64,000 bases of DNA. Origin: Ottelia alismoides (Eukaryota > Streptophyta > Magnoliopsida > Alismatales > Hydrocharitaceae). Made by a program: the position numbers and the translations under genes. Below are positions 10,830 to 24,190 of this stretch, one piece after another (position 1 is the first letter of the stretch; the number at the start of each line of letters is the position of its first letter). The notes below the pieces were generated by a model. The model had not been told where the DNA came from. It saw only the letters and a program-made list of their open reading frames with translations, and searched no databases. Location: contig JAZKJV010000296.1 in NCBI GenBank assembly GCA_037367405.1, positions 620,001 through 684,000 on the forward strand, in the 5' to 3' direction.

Positions 10830-12998
10830 CAAGTGGGCCATTTGACCACGTTCGTCTAGACACTGATGAGACGTTGTTTCAGTTTAGTTATTCTACCTTT
10901 GATTATCTTTCTACACAAATTTCACCTAGGCTTCCCTTTCTGGCCATCTACAGCACTAGCATACTTCCATCTAATCTCTCATCTACTACCTTTGTCAACA
11001 ACATGCTCAAAGTTGGGACTAGAACTTGAAACCACAATCTCTGGTCCTCAAAGTGAGTGGAAGGATGATTCATATAACAATGCGAACAACCAAAAACACA
11101 AGATCAAAATATTATCACTAGTATGAAATTAAAAGAAGATAATAAATTTCACTCATATAATCTAAGATCAAAAGTTAACAAAATGAGGATTTGACATAGA
11201 AAGCTTTATCTTAACACATATAATGATGAATATTTGTATAATATCAAAAGTCTTGATAAATCTTCAACAATTTTTCAAGATTGAAATTTTCAATCATCAC
11301 ATTTTCACAAGTCAAATATTGATGAAAAAACATCCTCTATGATCGCCAATCTTATGAAAATCAAAGAGTGGACAACAACAATGTCTAGTCTTCAAGCATC
11401 CAAGAACTCCCTAAAAGCTTCAAAATCTCCCAAAGTTACCCAAAAGTACTCACTTGCAGCAGTAGTCAAAATGATGGAAAAAAGGGTCATGGCCTGGATA
11501 TCAGGTGAAATATATTTAAAAAAATAAGGGATCTTTATTGTTCTTCATATCGTGGATATTTTGGTAATATATCACCGATATATCGTTGATGCCCGACAAA
11601 TAGATATAACTGGTGCTTTTGATTTTGCCATCTCAGCGATAATAACATATTCGGTTTTACATTGCTGATATGTTGTTATTTTTAAGGCCATATTTATAGC
11701 ATACACCTTCTCATTGTAGTGTTCCATTTAGGGCTATTTGAGGTGTTACATATGGGGAATGTTTTGAAAATGAACTCAAGCAATTGTTAGAACTAGTGAA
11801 GTAGAACATATATGGATTTTTTAGTTAAAACTAAGGCATGTAGGTAAACCTTTAAAAATTAATGATCTAACTAATAAACTTAAAAATGATATATAATGGT
11901 GAATTATATAGAAAAAATTGTAATTGAGTCAAATTAAGAAGTTTAGAAATGAATTGTTTCTTTGTCAAAAAAAAAGTTACATTGGAGACCCCTAAGCCCC
12001 TCTTTTGTTATAACAATCTACTTTAATCATCCATTTTGATGATGACACATAAAAAATTATTAGGCACTATGACTTAACCGTCTGTACAACTTGCAGGATT
12101 TGCCTCTAACAAAATTAGCAGAACACATGCTAAAGGCTTTAGATTAATAGACAAATTTCAATCGTATAAAATTTGTAAGGCCATGCCCATTATACATATA
12201 CATTCTAGCATGCTAGGTCTACTTTAATTTGACTCCTAAAATCCAAAAAAATCTTTACTAATCGACCAATCTTTACTTATGTATCGATCAAAAAAGTATG
12301 GTGCTCTATTATAAAGTAGTATATTAGTGATGAGTGGCTAACTCATCATAATTATTCATCGATTAGAATTTAGTTAAGCATTTTAAGAAAATATAAAAAA
12401 TATAAGAATACGTTTTAACATTTAAGACAACTGAAAATTTTCAAATAGGAAAAGATATAAAAGAAAAGAGGAAAATTGCATAATACGGACTATAAAACCA
12501 AACAAAAATAAAATACTATATATGTATAATAATGTTTTGACAAAAAATTTCCGAATAATAGTCAGAATAACTTGTATTAAAATAGAAAAAAATAAAAAGT
12601 TCAAATAAGCCCATTTGTACTTTAAAAACAACTCGTCATTTGTAGCATAAGTGCAAACTTTTTTTATTAATCTTTCTACAATCCAAAATGATCTTATGAA
12701 TTTTTATCCTTTAGAGAAAACGAGTAATATCACCTTAAACCTACACTTCTACTCTTCCAAATTTGATCTTAGAGTCAGGCGACGTTGAAGATTGTTTTTT
12801 TCTTTATTCTTTACGATACTAAACAATAAAAAATGAGCAAGAGAAGAAATTTGTTATAATTTTTTGTATCTTTAAATTTTATATCTTTTACCCATGTCAA
12901 TAACTAGAATGACAACGTGTCTGACCTTTGGGACTGCCATGTATTAGTTTGTGTATGACATTAGGTCTTCAAGATTGGTTTATATATAATAACATGGC
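10830..12998. other. AT-rich gene-free stretch
   Basis: No coding motif, RNA gene or clear repeat. Local pairs such as GATATATCG near 11570 look like chance in AT-rich DNA. Confidence 0.5.
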
Positions 12999-13210
12999 TT
13001 CAGGACCTACCATGAGTTTATTCATTTAGATTGAAAGTTACATTCCCACATACGATGTGGATCATTTATTTTGATAGAAGATACACCTCACATTCGATGA
13101 GGATCATTTATTTTGATAGGAGATACACCTCCCATCTGTCATAAGATTGTTCATTTTGATGGCAAGTGTCCCTCCAACCTACCATAGAAGTTGTTCACAT
13201 TGATGGCATC
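12999..13210 (+). repeat. Degenerate ~42-bp minisatellite
   Basis: Four to five imperfect units share GATCATTTATTTTGATAG-like cores followed by ACACCTC or CCCTCC. The middle two units are the best preserved. Confidence 0.65.
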
Positions 13211-14503
13211 CCCCCTTCCCCTAATAGACGAACCTATCACCTTCTCAACCCCCCCCCCCCCCCCCCTCCAATTGCCACCTCACCACTACGCTACGATTGT
13301 CGTTGCCACCCTCATCTTCACCACTGCACCAGTCACTGCCACCACCACCCGCTCACTGCCACATCAAGCAATCTCAAGCTTTGTCTTGCACGACCACGAT
13401 CATGTATCACCACCATGTCTCTTCCACTCTATCGCATGCCACCGACCTAGCTCCGACAACCACCACTGTGCCTCCTCCACTTTGCCACAATGTCGTTGTG
13501 CACAATACTACTAACCTCATTGCTACAACCACCAGAACAAAATGAGAAGTGAGACCAACTTACTCTGTTTATAGAAGTTTTCAAAAAAAAAAATGAATTC
13601 TCAAAATCCATGAGTGACATGTCAAGTTGGATGGCATATGGCAATGTAGTACCATGACAGGTGGGAATGTGAATACCGCGTGAGATGCACGTGTTGTTTT
13701 TGGACACCTTTTCAAGTGTGCATACCATATCTCATATTTTTATCTCCTCAGCTCCTGTCTTCTCAATCCCCTTGACTACTTTTACATTCTTCCTAACATG
13801 GGGCTCCACCTTGCTAATCTTATCAAGCATGGTACGGAATTACCGATACATATCTTTCCTAAACCCGTGACACCGACTCATCGAGGTCATCAAAGGTTGT
13901 CTAAATGTACAAGCATCGGCACATACCAAGAAAGAACGAGTGGATAAAGACGGTGGCCAAGGCGCATCAGTTAAAACGGATGCCATCGGGTCCCTTCAAA
14001 GATGGGTTTGATGACTGCTCATGGCGATGGCATCATAAAAACGTTGTTCGAGTAAAACATAGGCAACCAGCTTTGCTTGGGCAGATCGTGTTGACTTCAA
14101 TCAAGAACTGTAGCATGATTGTACGCCAGACCTCCCATTCAAAAGATGAAGTTGAAATCGACTTGTATCTTTAATCAAATCGGCCAAAGAAGAAGATATT
14201 GAAGCGCCCGCTTTTCTTCACAACCCTGTAATTGGCAGATGAAAAAATTTACTTTAAAAGATCAAAGTTAATAATTGAAGATTTCACCTCCTGTAGGATA
14301 TCCTAAAAACACCACAGGAAACTGAAACTCAAGGTTGGAGAGCATCACTCCTATGGCCACTTCACCTTCACGCATGGAAAAAATTGCTGCTCATGCACAA
14401 ATAGAGTCACAAGACTCCATGGGATGGAAATTTTACAAAGATGAGATGCAAGGAGATAGGATGGGAAGAAGACAGGCCATTACAATGCTGGTTCCTGTGT
14501 CTG
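13211..14503. other. Low-complexity C-rich stretch and 3' flank of EOL
   Basis: 13245-13270 is a poly-C run and 13270-13545 is CCA/CAC-rich. Open frames there are composition artefacts. 13550-14503 is unremarkable and includes whatever 3' UTR belongs to the EOL gene (transcribed leftwards). Confidence 0.5.
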
Positions 14504-17500
14504 TCACAATTCCTGGCTATTTACGCGGCTGTGGAACTCCAGAACCTCCTGGTGGTTGGGGTCGACGGACAGAGCGGCCCTGCAGTCTCGCAGTGCACTG
14601 GAGATATCGCCGATGTGCTCGTAAAATGCAGCACGTAGGTGCAAGAGGTGGAGATCAGCTTTAAATGCTATAGCCTGTGTGAGCTCCGCAATGGCTTCTT
14701 TCTCCTTGTGGCTGTCCATCAATACTGGTTGAATTGCAAGAGAAAATACAAAAAGATTTGTCAGCAAAAGCTCAATGAACATTTTGACACTATTTTAAAT
14801 CAGAAATCATGTCTGCAACAATTTCAACCCTTCCTTGACTCCACTGCTCTAACTCTGAGTGTGAAGGGATGACTTAAAGCTTCCATTTTGATTTACAAGA
14901 GGAACACCGACCATCGAGGGGCGAAAACTCTAAACATGATTTGGTATTACAACAGAGATTAAGGGAAGTGTTTGAACATGTCAAGTCTTAATTGTATGCA
15001 GCTTCGCTCACCAGACTGTTTCCACAAAGTGCTGTGCACTTTAAATCTAATTTTAAGTATTTCTGCAGGAAACTAAAGTGTCAATATTTTCTTCTCAATA
15101 CTGAACCAATTTTGGAAAGTCTTCTGTATAAAATGGTGAAGCCTTCTCACACTGAAAAGTCTTCTATATTGTTCAAATTAAGTTAATTTAAGCTACATTT
15201 GGCAGTGAGGAGCCTATCAAAATTTGAAAAGTAACAAAAACATATTCATTTTGGTTGGCCGGGATGCTTGATGTTGTCGAATAGGACAAAATCCAACTTG
15301 GAATTGATCCATGTGGACTGTTACTCATGGAGTAATTTTCCTTGAATGGTCCCCTCAATGTTGCGGACAAATTATGTTATTTTTTATCATGCCACTAGCA
15401 ACACTTGCCTTGTGCTGAAGTCTCCACAACTCTTTAGTGACAGACTGCTTGAGTGATCTCATTGCTTCCATCAATACCGTGGATTATAATAAGCCCATCC
15501 TAAAGCTGGTTTCTGGTCTTTATTATTTTACCTCCTTGCGCTCATCAACTGAAGTGAGGTTTAGGAATTGCCTATAGGAGCAGGATGTGATCTCATGCTT
15601 TCTCCTCATGACCAAAAATTGATTAGTTACTGGACTAATGCTTCTAGGAAACTAAAGCATCGAGAGCGCCGCTTCTTCACAAGTAGGTGGGATTGCACCC
15701 AACATAGAACTGGACAAGGCTATTAAATGAATGAAAATTTAAATATGCCTAAATATCTCTATACATTTGGTTTTTGCTTGCTTTCTACATGCAATTTACA
15801 TGTCATGCTTTCCTAACTGTTCTAACCAATTAAACAGAAATTCCAATAACAATACATAAGTCTGTCTACAGAACCTATAAATAAGTAATACGACTGACTA
15901 AGAAGTCCTTACCTTTGGGGAGTTTTTTTTTTTTGACGCTCCTTTGGGGAGTTTATTTCTATTTCTATTCTTTTATAAAGGCCTTCAAGAGAGTTTTAAA
16001 ATATTTTAACACCTCAAAATCCACATAATTCCTCACATAGCTTACTTTTGAAATGTTCCACATACCTCAACGTAAAGACTTTCCAGGTGGGCGCTTAACC
16101 TAATAAAGTATCGCTTAAGCATGGTTAAAATCGGATTTATAGCAGGATCTCATGCATAAGCTAGTTTAGTGGCGCTCTGGTTTTCAAAATAGCACGCATG
16201 TGAAATCACCTTGTTGTGTGCACACTTCCATTGTCTAAGTGTTTGATAAAAGAGCACTTGGTCTACAGTTATGGCACTCGATTGATAGAAGACATGAAAA
16301 AAAGATTCTGACCTGCAGCACGGTATCTATAAGGGTATACCCGCAACGGATCTAGCTGGGTCACCATGTGTAGATCTGCCTGAGTAAGTTTTCTATCACA
16401 ATACTCAGATCTCTTCTCATATGCTGAAGCATTACTTCTAGCTTTCTCTATTAATTTTGTCATTTCCTCGTACGCAGAGTGCCTGTCATTCTTAAGGAAA
16501 TGCACTCTTGCAAGGCCTTGGTGGGCTCTGGTATGTCGGATATTTAAAGCATTAACATAACAATCTGCTGCCAACTCTAATTTCCCACAATCAACATACA
16601 CACTACCAAGATTGTTCAAGGCCTGTCAATTGAGAGAGTACATACAAGAAAACAAATACATGTTAGTTATATATGTGAATGCCTAATAGATATAAAATTT
16701 GATTACAAGCGAGAATTTTCATTTCAGAAAGAAATGGCCAGAAATGGAGTCCAGAGATACTAATTTTAACGGAGACAATGGTTTTACTGCACAAAATTAC
16801 TGAACGCATTTGAAGTGACAGTAGATGAGACTTTCTCCATTCCCCAATATTGTAATTTCGCCATTTCGTTCATTTTATCAATCGCTCCATGGTAAATGTT
16901 AGGAAACACAACACACAGCGAGAACTATGCCATGAAACACATACTACGAGGAAAAAAGTGTAAGCAAAAGTTCACTTAAGGATAGGCACAAAGAAAATGA
17001 TTCCATGAACAACTGATTACTACAAGTTTTTCTTCTTCAAAAAACCGGTTACAAGCATTGATAAAAGCATTTTCCACACATTATTGAATTTTAACAAGGC
17101 GTAGATATGCCTCTCCAAGAAAAAGTGCTGTATATTACAGACGATTTTCGCCACTTTCAATTGTACGAGTAAAGTTTTCATTTCAGGTAATCTGTTATAA
17201 TATTTCATATTTTTGAATGCTCGATGTGCAGTGCTGACAAGTAGAGAACGAATATGTGTGTAAGCAAGGTTCCGTATTTCAGAATTCCACATAAAATAGT
17301 TATTATTTTCTAACCCCTCAAATCAATGTTTATTTTATATTTCCATTGTGCCAAACAATAGAATCACAGGGAAAATTGTGTTTTATGATGTTTCCTACTC
17401 AGTAGGAGTGGACACATCACCTAGCTCTTAACAAACATAAATTATAAACATAACAATGATATCATACTGATTAAAAGACACTACCTGACCCTTACGAAGC

Positions 17501-19845
17501 CTATCTGAAGGACACTTTAGTGCCTCCTCAAGAAGCCCGATCACAGTTGCTGAGCATGAGGGATCAAGGCTCGAATCAGCTAGTGCATATGCTTTGAGAA
17601 AGAAAGCCTCAAAAGATCTCTGGAGAGTAATCGACTCTTCTGCCTTTCGGAGGCCTTCTTCACAATGCCCAGTATCATATAGAATCCATCCCTCGTATAC
17701 CAAACGTTCATGCTCACTTGCTGCATGTTGGCGAGCAAGCTGCAGGCTGCGCATTGCTGCTTCAGGACAGTTCAACCTAACCACACGAACATTAGATTCA
17801 TTTTACAATATAGATTTGATTTTGACACCTAACAAGTTGAGAAGCATAGTTTTTTTTAAAGAAAGAATAGAAGCATAGTGAAAACCTTCTGAAAGAAAAA
17901 GCTGTCATTATTACCTAAGCAAAAGCAAAGACTGCCTGAAGTACAGTACACCCTTTGCAGCATCCGTCTCAAGCATCTGATATATGACTGACAGAGAACC
18001 TATGTCATCAACGGAAGACCACCTATCGTAAAGCTGCAGCCAGCAGTCAGCAGCACTCCATTTCTCTACGTGCTCGCTAACTAGTGTGCGGAGCTGACCA
18101 GCTGCCACCCGCCCATCGAACATTCTGTACCCCGGGGACAATGTAAGTATTGCTTGGACATCGCAAAGGGCGGACATGTAATCCTCAAGTGCGAGATAGA
18201 AGCAAAAGCGTAATTCCAAGCACTCCAATGCCAGCTTGAACCCAAGAATACGGTTAATCTCGGCCAGAGCAGCTTCCACATTCTGCTTTTTCATCAAAGA
18301 TACAGCACGATACATGTATGGATAATTAAGAGTAGGGTCTAATTCTGTTGCCTTATCAAGGTCTTCCAACCTTCCATTACCTTCAGAATACAAGGATCTT
18401 TCCTGATGCATCCAGCCAAGGGGACTGTATGAAGATATCACGGAGCTTATTTTCTCGTAGGCTGATAATCTGTCGCCCTGGAAGAAAGCTACTCTAGCTA
18501 AACCAGCAATAGAGTACACATGGCCAGCAGCAAATGCGATCTCAAAATTCTGTGCTGCCTCGTTATATTCCTTTCTCAGAAGTCTAACACATCCTAACTG
18601 ATGAAATGCCAGTTGTTTGTGCACAGAGGTAGTTGCTGATTCTACCAACATTTCCAAGAGACCAACAGTGATATCTGATCTTGGATCAACATCCATGGCC
18701 GCTTCACTCAGCAAACAGTACAGAGAGAAGGACGCATCCCCAACCATAATTGACCTTTGTCTTCTGTTCGCATTCAATAAAAGCTTAACTACTTGACAGT
18801 CCTTCAGGCACTCAGGGAGATCGTGCAAGAACATCTGCAAGCATGTCGCTGCAAGCACCGGAGAGTTCTCTTCCAAAGCACACTCCATAAGCTCGACAGC
18901 ATCTTGTCTGGAATTGACAAAAGATGCAAGCCTTCGGTCACATGCATCTTTAAGCTTCTCACAGCAAAACTTATTCGCAAAAATCAAGATCTCCAACAAC
19001 ACATCCGGTGGCAGATCATCTAAACTGCCTCTTAGGCTGAACTCGCTAATCGCTGCCATGCCGATTGGGGAAATGCCATTCCTTGACATATCTACAACAT
19101 CTAGGTTGGACTCTGAGAAGCAGCCATTCAGCATAGCACTAAATGGGCGAGACAAATGAGCCATCTTCCACCTATCACAAACTATCATTTCATCACTAAT
19201 TTGGAACAAAACTGTACCTGAAGTGCTGGAGGAACCATCGCAATCACAAAACTCAGAAGCCTCAGCGTCAACACCAGCAATCTCAGATGCGATATCTAAC
19301 AACTGAAATTCAGGGGAGCATTTCCCACAGGATGCAAGCAGATCAGAGATATGATCCTCCCCTTGTTTCTCGTATTTCAGCCATGCACCAAAAACAATCT
19401 TTTCATATATAGAGCTTGCCTTCTGCCATGCGGACCGGAGGCTCCTCTGAAGCAATTTCCCCTCCCCAAGGCCCTTGAATACCTGAAATTGCAGCAAGTA
19501 GAGATTCGACCTCTCGCTCGGGTTGCACGTCTCCAATTCCTCGTGAATCTGAGCTAGAACCTCCACATAGTCTATAGGCTTATAGTGCGGTACAATGGGG
19601 GGCTCAGCAACTTTAATAAACGATTCCCTGCAGCAAATTCGAAGATTTAATATCTAAACTAAAGCAAAGTGAGGGCAATAAAATCACACAAAAAAAAGGT
19701 TACAAAGGAGTGGCCCTTACGCAGAAGATGAGGAATGTGAGGACAGTTTGGAAAGCTTTCCTCTTTCTACTTGAAGCCAAGACTGTGGATTCAGCGGGTG
19801 CAATTGCGTCTCTCTGTAGACCTCCGGGAGAAGTGCATTCCTCAT
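14504..19845 (-). CDS. EOL1: ETO1-like protein (EOL), BTB-TPR adaptor of CUL3 E3 ligase, five coding exons
   Basis: Coding exons (minus strand) are 19845-19721, 19627-17915, 17776-17485, 16622-16313 and 14724-14504. All introns are GT-AG and the sum is 2661 bp, or 886 residues plus TGA, the expected size for the family. The N-terminus MRNALLPEVYRETQLHPLNP leads into QSWLQVERGKLS and EPPIVPHYKPIDYVEVLAQI, both EOL signatures. The BTB domain is at about residues 181-279 (VLFQISDEMIVCDRWKMAHL ... LEILIFANKFCCEKLKDACD), and TPR repeats fill the rest. Exon 4 holds NNLGSVYVDCGKLELAADCY. ETO1/EOL proteins bind CUL3 through BTB and type-2 ACC synthases through the TPR region, sending them to the proteasome and limiting ethylene production. 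No frame damage is visible. I chose the second of two nearby ATGs because it is the one in frame with the conserved exon 1. The exact paralogue (EOL1 or EOL2) is an inference. Confidence 0.95.
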
Positions 19846-20030
19846 ATTGCATAGAATCGAGAACAAATCCCAAATCTCCACAGCTTCTATTGAACAAATC
19901 TCACCGAGATACTGATTACAAATTACAATGCTTTACTCTTACCTCCACAACGACCAACTCACAACCTCCACGGTGTCGACAACCAAATCAAGCAAAACAA
20001 ATTTATATCACAAAAGAAGAAATACCCAAT

Positions 20031-20285
20031 GAAGAACACTGGAGAGGAACTATTTTGAGCAATACCCTCACAGGAATTCCAAAAAAGGCGCGGCCTTTCC
20101 CTAATCCGCAACCCTACGAACCGCAAGATCGCAAGAACCCCCAAAAATTCGAGACCGCACAAGGAGAAACACCCTACGAAGAACACTTAAAGGAGCTATC
20201 TTGAGCAATACCCCTCGCAGAAACTCCCCAAAAAACGACGCCTTTCCCCAACCCACAACCCTAAAACCTCAAAATCGCAAGAACA
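20031..20285 (+). repeat. 147-bp diverged tandem duplication upstream of EOL
   Basis: GAAGAACACT opens a unit at 20031 and again at 20178. Shared blocks include TTGAGCAATACC and ATCGCAAGAAC. The second unit is shorter and the copies are clearly diverged, so the duplication is old. Confidence 0.75.
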
Positions 20286-20697
20286 CGGAAAGCTTGATCG
20301 CAGCTGCGGCAAAAAGCGAGGATCTTTGAGGCCGCCGCCGCCTACTCCCTCGAGAAATCTCCACAGATCCCCGTTGGCAAGGGCGCAAGAAGTCAATTTT
20401 TTGGCGCAAGGGAAGAGCACGGGAGGATGTGAGGATCAGGGGTGGAGAACCCCACAGGGCTTTTGTTTGGACGCTGAAGAGAGCGGCTAGCAAATGGCCA
20501 GATGAGCCCCCCCTGCAGTGACCCACATCCAGGGAGGGGGAGTTTGCAACTGCAGCGTGGGTGTGGGGAGAAGAAGGGGGTCAAAGAGGGAGGGCACAGC
20601 CCAATGCAGGATCTGCAAAGCTCTACTGTGCTTTCGTCTCAAAGTGCCCCCTTTTCTTGCTCCTTGGCGTTCCAACACATATGCAGATGATGATGAT

Positions 20698-20716
20698 GAG
20701 AGAGAGAGAGAGAGAG
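20698..20716 (+). repeat. GA dinucleotide microsatellite
   Basis: A run of about nine GA units, preceded by GATGATGAT, within the presumed EOL 5' region. Confidence 0.85.
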
Positions 20717-21080
20717 GTGATTCAGAAGCAGGTGTGGTGCAGTGGTGGAGTTGGGGGAAAAGGTTTGGTGGGTATTTTGTTTTCGCAAAAAATGTGTTGA
20801 ATAGTGTAAGAATGAAAGACATAATTTTCTTTTGTTGACCTTTCATGTTAGCTTGAATAGGTATAATCCTCAAAATGGGGATTCCTCAACAAAAAATTCT
20901 TAAAATGGGGACGGCTTGAAAATAATTGGAACCCCGAACTACTCATGTCCGTCCATGTAACCATATATCTCTATTCTGAAAAATATTTTGACGCCGTCCC
21001 CATTTTGGTAAATCCCCCCTCTCCCATTTAGGGAACAACCCGCTTGAATGCCTCCCTATAAGGTTCATTGGGATTTGAAT

Positions 21081-21459
21081 GAGTAAAATGAGACCGCTCC
21101 TTGGGAGGAGCCAATGAGCTGCTCCCACTCCCCCCCCCCCCCTCCCATTTTTTTTATTTTTTTAGAAAGTAAAAATATGTATATTCATTAATATATCCCT
21201 CTATTACACTAAAATTTCGTCAGATACAGAGACTCCTATACCCTTCATAAAGAACATGTCAATTACAACAATTCTAAGACCGTTAAATTACACGTTCTGG
21301 ATGAAGGGTATAGGAGTCTCTGTTTCTGATGAGACTTTAATGGAATGTTAAAGGGATATTGTGATGAATATACATATTTTTATTTTCCAAAAAAATTGGC
21401 AAAAAATAGGAGTGGGAGCATCTCGTTGGCCACTCCCAAGGAGCAACCCCATTTTACTC
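21081..21459. mobile_element. Mutator-type MITE, copy 1
   Basis: A 379-bp element flanked by the perfect 9-bp duplication GATTTGAAT (21072-21080 and 21460-21468). The ends are inverted: GAGTAAAATGAGACC against a right end of CCCCATTTTACTC. The inverted arms continue through a conserved core (GTCAG, ACAGAGACTCCTA, then CCCTTCAT) so almost the whole element can fold on itself. A subterminal quasi-palindrome lies at 21103-21126, with its partner near 21412-21438. No coding capacity. The 9-bp duplication plus long TIRs identify the Mutator superfamily. Confidence 0.92.
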
Positions 21460-21468
21460 GATTTGAAT

Positions 21469-23229
21469 ACCTCCCTATAGGGATATTTAAGCATATCAAG
21501 TGAAGTATGGAAAAGAAGGGTTTAATAGATGTATAAAAAATCAGTCTACGACAAACAAAAAAAAAGTTAATAGTGGCTCAACCAAATAAGGATGTAAAAT
21601 AGGAAATAAGTTGTTCTTTTGGTTGGCTCTGTCTTAATGGTATAAAAAGATTGGATAATGAGCAACGCTTGTGGAGGATGAGGACGAAGACAAAGTCAGA
21701 AATTTCTGTTTTGGGCATTCAAATTATTTAGGCACTAGTTATATAATCTATATCATCATTTTAGTTGTTAATATTTTTTGGATTCTATTGGTTGCGTGAT
21801 TGATTGACACTAGTGTTTACAAAATATTTTAATAAAAAATGCCTACGTAAACTCACGATTTCAGTTAAATGTCGCTACAAACATTTAGTTGACTTAAATG
21901 TCGCTACAAACATTTGGTTAACAAAAAGATCCTCGCAAAGTTCTTCATTTCACATAAGTAAATGTTTATTAACATCATTTTAAATAATACTATTAAATAT
22001 AATATTTTAAAAAATTAATATTATCTGATGCTTTATGAGCAGGGACGCACACACATGAATGGACTCTTTATTACATATGTTATATATTTCTTGATATGTA
22101 TATTGTATTCATTTTGAAATAGATACATATACAAGTACGATCATAAATAGAGAGATATGGATACATCCATGCCACTTTTATAATATGTATACAACTAAGG
22201 AAACAAATATCTTGTGAAAAAAATGGATAATCATAATTTGAACACGATTATATAACAAACATATACGGCTTATCCTACGTATAATAATTTTCTATAACAC
22301 TTATATTCAAAAAAAATATTTTTGTAACGTTTACATAGTTGATTAAATAAAAATTACATAAACAATAAAAAATAAAAATAAAATAAAAATAATATTTAAA
22401 TTAATAACTTATATAATAAATAATTAAATAAATAAAAGATACATATTTTTCTTTCTACATTTGAAAATGAATCCAAAATACAAATACCATATATAACCAT
22501 GTAATACAATTAGATATATGCACGCACACCCGTGCACACACAAACAAAGCACGGACACGCAGATATATGCCTAACCAATATACACATATATATTTAGTAA
22601 CATGGATATCCATACATGTATACTTGAAAGACCTGAAAATATTTAATCATATATGCTTGCATATCTAAAAACGTAAAAATGTTGTCCATATAATTATATG
22701 TAGACTTTATAACTTGTATCCCTCTTAGATGTTGCAATATCAATTATAATCCTCTCTTTTTTGAGTGTCATGACTTCTTGTTCTATTCTCACTTGTGCTC
22801 CTTAGGTTAGTTGATGTCTAGCCATGTCCCAAGCCGACATCAACTTTTGGACATAAGGATAATTTTTTAAATAACAATCAGGATAGATATATCATTTTTT
22901 AAAAAGCTTCTTTAATTTATTGCTCTCCCTCCTCCTACCTCTTCTGACCCCTCCTCTGTTGCCCTCCACCACCTTGTCCTTACTTCCTCTAGACCCCTCC
23001 GTCGTCACCCTCCTCCCTCTCCTCTTCCCGACCTCATGTGCCTCGTTCCTCTATTGTCCCCCACCTCCCCCCTTCCTACCTCCCCCATCACCCATCTCGT
23101 CCCGACCTCCTCCAACCCCCTCCTTTGCCACCCCTACCTCCTTTGGTCCCCTCCTATTCTGCATCGAGCCCTCCAACCCCCGCCTTCTATTGAGACCCTC
23201 ACCTCATCTAGAATCTCTTCTTCTCTAAT
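21469..23229. other. AT-rich stretch ending in a CT-rich low-complexity block
   Basis: 21469-22900 is very AT-rich with runs of AATAAA/ATATAT. 22920-23225 is CT-rich (CCTCC, CCCTCC), and its open frames are compositional. No gene seen. Confidence 0.5.
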
Positions 23230-23445
23230 TGTTAGAGTTATTAGATTTACATTTATGTTTGTAATCCTTCGGGTTCCGTAACCTCCCGTGACCCTTCGGG
23301 TTCCGTAACCCTCTGTGACCCTTCGAATTCCATAACCTCCGTGACCCTTCGGGTTCCGTAACCCTTGTACTCTCTAGGGTTTTCTCTCTATATAAGAGAC
23401 CCTAGCTCTATCGAATAAATATCTCATTCGTTCCTCTTCTCAACA
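23230..23445 (+). repeat. 5' LTR of the TRIM-like element
   Basis: Starts TGTTAGAG and ends CTCAACA. It contains four tandem units around CTTCGGGTTCCGTAACC and a TATATAAG box near 23390. Confidence 0.93.
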
Positions 23446-24190
23446 TGGTATCAGAGCGAAGATCCTACATGGAAGCCTAATATCTTAACTCTGCCGCCAC
23501 TATCAGCCCTCTCTCCGCCGACAAGGAGAGAGGGTTGGACCTCTTGCATCACTCATGGATTCGATGGTCTCGCGCAAGGTAGTCCAAAACCCTAGCAACA
23601 CCAGCTGCCACCACCAACTGCACTTCAAGCGTCGTCCGAGTCTCCAACAACTCCAATCGCACCTCCTGGAGCCTCCCCCCTCCAACAGCCCCTGTTTCAC
23701 CACGACTTGTTTCTCCCAACTTTTTATTTCTCCCTCTTTATTCTATTAAGTATGGGAGAAACGAGGAGCCAAAGATGATTCTTCAGGATGTCTGCTATCA
23801 TACCATGACTGACAGACCAACACTCCAGACTCCTACTCAGGTCATCCATCTTCACTGAGCATCGACTTCTTCATCAGGGCGTATACTTATTCTTTTACAA
23901 TACGACTACTCCTCCGCACTGGATTTCATTCTATAGCGATTCTTCTCCAGGCACGACAAAGATATGTTCCGGTGACCTGCAGGCACGACATAGATACGTT
24001 CCGGTGACCTGATATCGCAACGACTCTACAGGCATGGCAGAGATACGTTCCGGTGACCTGAAAGTTGCAGACCCGTCCTCGAGCGAGGTCTTCTACCAGC
24101 AGCGGACATATGTTCTTATGATGCATCGTGTGAAGATGTGGTTTATACTTTTTCTTTTTGTTACAAGCTGTAGCCGAGCTTGAGGGGGAG

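Larger units (their letters stand above)
19846..20870 (-). promoter_or_regulatory. 5' UTR and promoter side of the EOL gene
   Basis: This is the region upstream of the EOL start codon. It is GC-richer than its surroundings at 20290-20640 and carries a CT microsatellite on the coding strand (20698-20716). CT/GA runs are common near plant transcription starts. Neither a TATA box nor the start site can be placed with confidence. Confidence 0.45.

Noticed and set aside
13166..13545. Three overlapping open frames rich in Pro, His and Thr
   Set aside because: Produced by CCA/CAC repeats and a poly-C run. No signature of a real protein.
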